Of a stretch of DNA of 7,909 nucleotides, positions 4,957 to 7,909 are shown piece by piece. The stretch lies in NCBI GenBank assembly GCA_946415665.1, contig CAMKTI010000080.1:1-7909 (forward strand), written 5' to 3'. A program made the translations under genes and the position numbers. Numbering within the stretch: position 1 is the stretch's first letter; every line of letters starts with the position of its first letter. The stretch comes from an uncultured Clostridia bacterium. Lineage in GTDB: Bacteria > Bacillota > Clostridia > Lachnospirales > CAMVHY01. The notes beneath the pieces are model-generated. The model saw only the letters and a list, made by a program, of their open reading frames with translations. It did no database searches and was not told the origin of the DNA.

Positions 4957-7434
4957 ATGAATGATAATTTTCAGAACAATCAGGACAAACCTGAAGTTCT
5001 CACACTGCAAGAGATGAAGGCAGAAAATAAAAAGCATGAGCAAGAAAAACGGGAAAAAGAAAATCATAACGCCACGAAGTCGAAGGTTAAAGAATTTGTT
5101 GCTTACGTGCTGGGCTTAGATCCTGATAGTTTAGAACAGCCGAAAGAATTGAAGCTTGGCATGTTAAAATTGTCTAATGAGATTAAAAAAAAGTCAATGG
5201 AAGTTACAGAGAATGACGTGGAGTCTTTTTTTAGCGCTGTCTCTTTTGTGGTGGATATTTTATCTTCTTATGATAAAAAGAAAGAAGCTGTTAAATGTTA
5301 CCAAGAGTTAAAATCAGACTTCGGATTAGGATTAGACTTTGATAAAATAGTTGATGAATTTTTAAATTTTTATAAAACAGAAGTAGGAATTGAGTTCAGA
5401 AGGGTTCTTGGTGAACGAAATGCGAGAAAGATGGTAGATAGTGTCTTGGGGAACGACAACGAGAACAAGAATAACAAGAATAACAAGAATAAAGAGAAAC
5501 AAACTAAGCTTTTCGATGCCAATACAAATGTAATCAATACAAATGTAATCAATACAAATGAAGATAAAGTTAATGCTTTGAAGAGGTACGAAAGACTTTC
5601 AAAATTCAATGACGAATCCAAGTATAAACAATTAGATTTGTCTGATTTAAATCTATTGTTATTAGACATGGAAAAGTATATAATAGACGCAATACGATGG
5701 GAAATGAGTAATAGTAATAGTGAGTTTGAGAAGATTCAAGGTGTGATACACCTTCATAGCAATGTGAGCAATTTTTTCTTGGAAACTGCTAAATCTGACG
5801 TGAATAAATTGCTGGCTGATGGGTGTAAGACATTTAGGTTACTTGACGATAATATTAAGGATATTAGTGGCAAGATACCGGATCTTGGTGAGCATAAGCT
5901 AAATAACGAATATCAAGCCGAAATTAAATTCCTAGAACAGAGCATTAATGTAAATATCAGGGCTGGTTCTTTATCTTCGGCCCGAATTAAAGGATTATGT
6001 TCTGTTATTAGTTCTGATATATTAAACGAACTGAGTAATGTTTCCGATGAATTTTGTTGTAAGAATGATGAGTGTCTGGCAGCCATTTTAAAGATAAAGC
6101 AATATAGGAATTTGTTTGTTAATGAGATATCGAAAGTTCGCGATTCTAGACAAAAAATGTCTTTACAAGTAATTGAGGAACTCAAAGGAATAAATGAAAA
6201 TTTAGATCAAATATTTGATAAGCAAGAGTTAAAGAGATTAGAAAAGTTGCCGAAAACTGTGAATGTAGAGCACAGTATTAAAACTGGATTTTGGTGGTTG
6301 TGGTATAAATTTTTAAATTGGTTTATTAATAACAAGCAAATAACTCCACAGAATTCCTTGAATGATCAGATTGATGCAGTTGTGCATCAGCGGTTTAGTC
6401 AGTTTAAACAAGCAGATTTTATAATACCACTCAATAGTCTGATTATAAGATCTCTTGGAATAGAGCCTGATGGGGAACAGTATGAAATTGAATCTCTGTT
6501 TAATAAGACATTTACCACTATATTATTGCCTATGCTAAACAACGATCTTGATGGACAGATTGGGTCCTTAGCTGACGCGTTGTATAATGTTATTCCTCAG
6601 AATCAAAATGATGCTCAAAATAATTCGTTCAATGGTGTTAAGTATGCAATAAGTCAATATATTGGTGACGCTACGGTGAAATGTTGGGTTGAAACAATTT
6701 TTGATTTTATTAGGATGGACTCTGCTAACAATTTTGGGCACTTATCTCGGTACACTCATACGTTTGACGCTGATAGTTATTTTAAGAATTTAAAAGATGA
6801 TGAAAACCGTAAAAGCCGGTTTAAAGAAATATTGCATGATAGGTTTTCGGAGTCTCTGTCAAAAATCGTTGCAGATATTGAGGGGGCGATTAAGGATGGG
6901 AACAACGATCACGAAATTTGTGAATGTTTGTTAAAGCGTAACATTGGACTTTTAGATTTTTGTAATAAATTGCATGATCGTAATTTTGATCAGCTTGGCG
7001 AATATCTCCAAAACTATATTAACCGTATGACTCCTGCAGCGAAAGATGTGCTTTCAAATCTACAGTTGAATTTAAAATTTAGTATTTTTAATTGTAGATC
7101 TGAAAATGAAGATAAAGCTCCGGAAAAGTCGAACAACGACTTTTTAAATAATTTGTTACTATCTCCAAACAAAACAGAAGATAAAGATGCTGTTGCGTTG
7201 AAAAAAGCTTTTTTAAATAATTTGTCACCATCTTTAAAAAAAGCATATGAACAAAGTGAAACGTTAGCCAGAGAATCAGTAAACCCTTCTAAATCACAGG
7301 GAAAAGAGGAAAAGGGAAAAAATACAGTTGCAGATACAGGTATCAATTTGCCAGATGCGTATCACGGTGAAATTAAAAATGTCATAGGTTCTGTACCGAA
7401 GTCCAAAATAAAGACAGGGCAAATAATTAATTGA
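4957..7434 (+). CDS. 825-residue soluble-looking protein of unknown function
   Basis: Complete gene; no family recognised. The ATG start is well supported: GGAG of AAGGAGTG ends 9 bp upstream, two strong promoters precede it, and a terminator follows the TGA. There is no signal peptide. Residues about 24-46 are highly charged. Residues 50-165 look like a helical domain. Residues 167-202 are a low-complexity linker (NKNNKNNKNKEK, then a TNVIN repeat). Residues about 215-430 are long amphipathic helices, possibly coiled coil near 395-430 (VIEELKGINENLDQIFDKQE). FWWLWYKFLNWFI (445-457) is a striking aromatic cluster, too short for a standard transmembrane helix. A second helical domain spans about 465-710. 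FLNNL occurs at 729 and again at 752, a diverged 23-residue duplication. A polar, Lys-rich tail follows. The size, absence of enzyme motifs and spacer architecture suggest a structural, scaffold or effector-type protein, but this is inference. It lies between two direct copies of a terminator repeat, with IS debris upstream. Confidence 0.9.
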   Translation: MNDNFQNNQDKPEVLTLQEMKAENKKHEQEKREKENHNATKSKVKEFVAYVLGLDPDSLEQPKELKLGMLKLSNEIKKKSMEVTENDVESFFSAVSFVVDILSSYDKKKEAVKCYQELKSDFGLGLDFDKIVDEFLNFYKTEVGIEFRRVLGERNARKMVDSVLGNDNENKNNKNNKNKEKQTKLFDANTNVINTNVINTNEDKVNALKRYERLSKFNDESKYKQLDLSDLNLLLLDMEKYIIDAIRWEMSNSNSEFEKIQGVIHLHSNVSNFFLETAKSDVNKLLADGCKTFRLLDDNIKDISGKIPDLGEHKLNNEYQAEIKFLEQSINVNIRAGSLSSARIKGLCSVISSDILNELSNVSDEFCCKNDECLAAILKIKQYRNLFVNEISKVRDSRQKMSLQVIEELKGINENLDQIFDKQELKRLEKLPKTVNVEHSIKTGFWWLWYKFLNWFINNKQITPQNSLNDQIDAVVHQRFSQFKQADFIIPLNSLIIRSLGIEPDGEQYEIESLFNKTFTTILLPMLNNDLDGQIGSLADALYNVIPQNQNDAQNNSFNGVKYAISQYIGDATVKCWVETIFDFIRMDSANNFGHLSRYTHTFDADSYFKNLKDDENRKSRFKEILHDRFSESLSKIVADIEGAIKDGNNDHEICECLLKRNIGLLDFCNKLHDRNFDQLGEYLQNYINRMTPAAKDVLSNLQLNLKFSIFNCRSENEDKAPEKSNNDFLNNLLLSPNKTEDKDAVALKKAFLNNLSPSLKKAYEQSETLARESVNPSKSQGKEEKGKNTVADTGINLPDAYHGEIKNVIGSVPKSKIKTGQIIN
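5521..5560 (+). repeat. 15-bp in-frame tandem repeat in the 825-residue protein gene
   Basis: AATACAAATGTAATC occurs twice, followed by AATACAAATG, giving about 2.7 identical units that encode NTNVI. It sits in the Asn/Lys linker, just after a short (AATAACAAG)-type repeat around 5469-5491. The unit length is the same as in the repeat at the start of the window. Confidence 0.85.
7141..7233 (+). repeat. Diverged internal duplication encoding FLNNL
   Basis: TTTTTAAATAATTTGTTACT (7141-7160) recurs at 7210-7229 with two T-to-C changes, 69 bp (23 codons) apart and in frame; the match continues as ATCT. The protein copies are FLNNLLLSPNK and FLNNLSPSLKK. Confidence 0.6.
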
Positions 7435-7459
7435 AAATTGATCAATAAAATAATGTGTG

Positions 7460-7487
7460 AAAACGCCGATTCGTTGGCGTTTTTTTA
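7460..7487 (+). terminator. Intrinsic terminator of the 825-residue protein gene
   Basis: A GC-rich stem, AACGCC (7462-7467) and GGCGTT (7476-7481), has an 8-nt loop and a following T tract (seven T from 7480). It lies 27 bp past the TGA and is unrelated in sequence to the two repeated terminator families. Confidence 0.9.
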
Positions 7488-7778
7488 TTTGTTTTTGATA
7501 CAGTTGGAATATCTGAAAAACAAAGAATCTAAAATCAAAAGATTATTGTGCAGCCATTAGCAGTTATTATACAATTTATGGCATAGATAAAAAAACATTT
7601 TGAAGCGGCTAAACAATTTGTTTATATGATCATAATATCTGTCTTGTTCGACAAAGTTTATTTTTGACTGAGACTCTTTTTATGACACTATTAAACTTTT
7701 GTATCGCCAAAAAATATTAAATAAGTATTCCCACTTTCCATTTTGGGTAACAAATTAATCGCTTTAAATCTAGACTTC
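7488..7778. other. Intergenic stretch without a recognisable gene
   Basis: About 290 bp of AT-rich DNA lie between the terminator of the plus-strand gene and the terminator repeat of the minus-strand gene. All frames on both strands are broken at short intervals, and I see no RNA gene. TATGATCATA (7626-7635 area) is a short palindrome with no evident role. It is probably a convergent intergenic region or fully eroded sequence. Confidence 0.5.
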
Positions 7779-7848
7779 AATAAAAAAATCTCAACCCGAA
7801 TAAAATCCAAGTTGAGATTTTTTTTTATGCCAAAATTTATCATTTAAA
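7779..7848 (-). repeat. 70-bp terminator repeat, copy B
   Basis: It is the direct repeat of 4429-4497, identical for the first 38 bp. It spans the last two sense codons and double stop (TGA TAA) of the right-edge gene plus the terminator. The homology therefore includes the gene's very end, not only the hairpin. Confidence 0.85.
7782..7826. terminator. Bidirectional intrinsic terminator of the right-edge minus-strand gene
   Basis: The stem TCTCAAC (7789-7795) and GTTGAGA (7811-7817) has a 15-nt loop, seven A on the left and nine T on the right. On the minus strand it begins 22 bp after the TGA at 7840-7842 and ends in a U tract. It also backs up termination from the left. Confidence 0.85.
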
Positions 7849-7909
7849 GTGTCGGGCAAAAATTTTTTTGTCTTCCAATAAACTTTCCACAGTTTTAAAT
7901 CCAAGCATA
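7840..7909 (-). CDS. C-terminal end of an unidentified minus-strand gene (partial)
   Basis: The frame enters at the right edge and ends TGA (7840-7842) followed directly by TAA. The 22 visible residues are MLGFKTVESL and LEDKKIFARHFK. The Met near the edge (ATG complementary to 7906-7908) may be internal. The amphipathic pattern, tandem stops and well-placed terminator support a real gene, but too little is visible to name it. The end of repeat copy A (…V-A-Q-Q-F-K, stop) resembles its last residues (…F-A-R-H-F-K, stop), suggesting a related gene once ended near 4489. Confidence 0.6.
   Translation of the reverse strand, partial: MLGFKTVESLLEDKKIFARHFK

Noticed and set aside
1..7909. CRISPR array, tRNA or rRNA genes
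   Set aside because: There are no regularly spaced repeats with unique spacers, no cloverleaf with a TTCGA-type T loop, and no rRNA-like conserved blocks on either strand.

Overview
This is an AT-rich window (GC well under one third by eye) with standard stop codons, good Shine-Dalgarno sites (AGGGG and AAGGAGTG) and sigma-70-type promoters with exact TTGACA boxes. Two long unrecognised Asn/Lys/Asp-rich proteins sit beside transposon debris and gene fragments. This suggests a low-GC, host-associated bacterium with a decaying accessory region. I cannot name the taxon from sequence alone.

Layout. (1) Positions 2-2467 (+) hold the 3' part of a large protein of unknown function. It opens, at the window edge, with an in-frame 15-bp tandem repeat and ends in a two-helix membrane hairpin with a basic tail. 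(2) A strong intrinsic terminator follows. (3) Positions 2703-3488 (+) encode a complete lipoprotein of the VanX/DdpX D-Ala-D-Ala dipeptidase family (peptidase M15D) with all catalytic residues. It is followed by a second, nearly identical copy of the first terminator. (4) Positions 3559-4227 hold a dead, shortened IS5-family insertion sequence. It has recognisable inverted ends and probable CTAG target duplications. Its transposase is spread over three frames, carries a nonsense codon, and has Lys where the catalytic Glu belongs. (5) Positions 4228-4636 are mostly debris: a higher-GC minus-strand ORF fragment abutting the IS, a 69-bp terminator repeat, and a plus-strand coding-like fragment. 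(6) Positions 4637-4956 are a regulatory region with two near-consensus promoters sharing an almost identical core, followed by a leader rich in inverted repeats. (7) Positions 4957-7434 (+) encode a complete 825-residue soluble-looking protein of unknown function, followed by its own GC-rich terminator. (8) Positions 7487-7778 show no gene. (9) A second copy of the terminator repeat then serves a minus-strand gene that enters from the right edge.

No operon is evident: each plus-strand gene has its own terminator, and candidate promoters precede the two genes whose starts are visible. The only gene with an assignable biochemical role is the dipeptidase, expected to act on cell-wall-derived D-Ala-D-Ala outside the cytoplasmic membrane. 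The two large orphan proteins are the best candidates for undescribed biology. A surface, secreted or host-interaction role is possible, but that is inference from architecture and context only.
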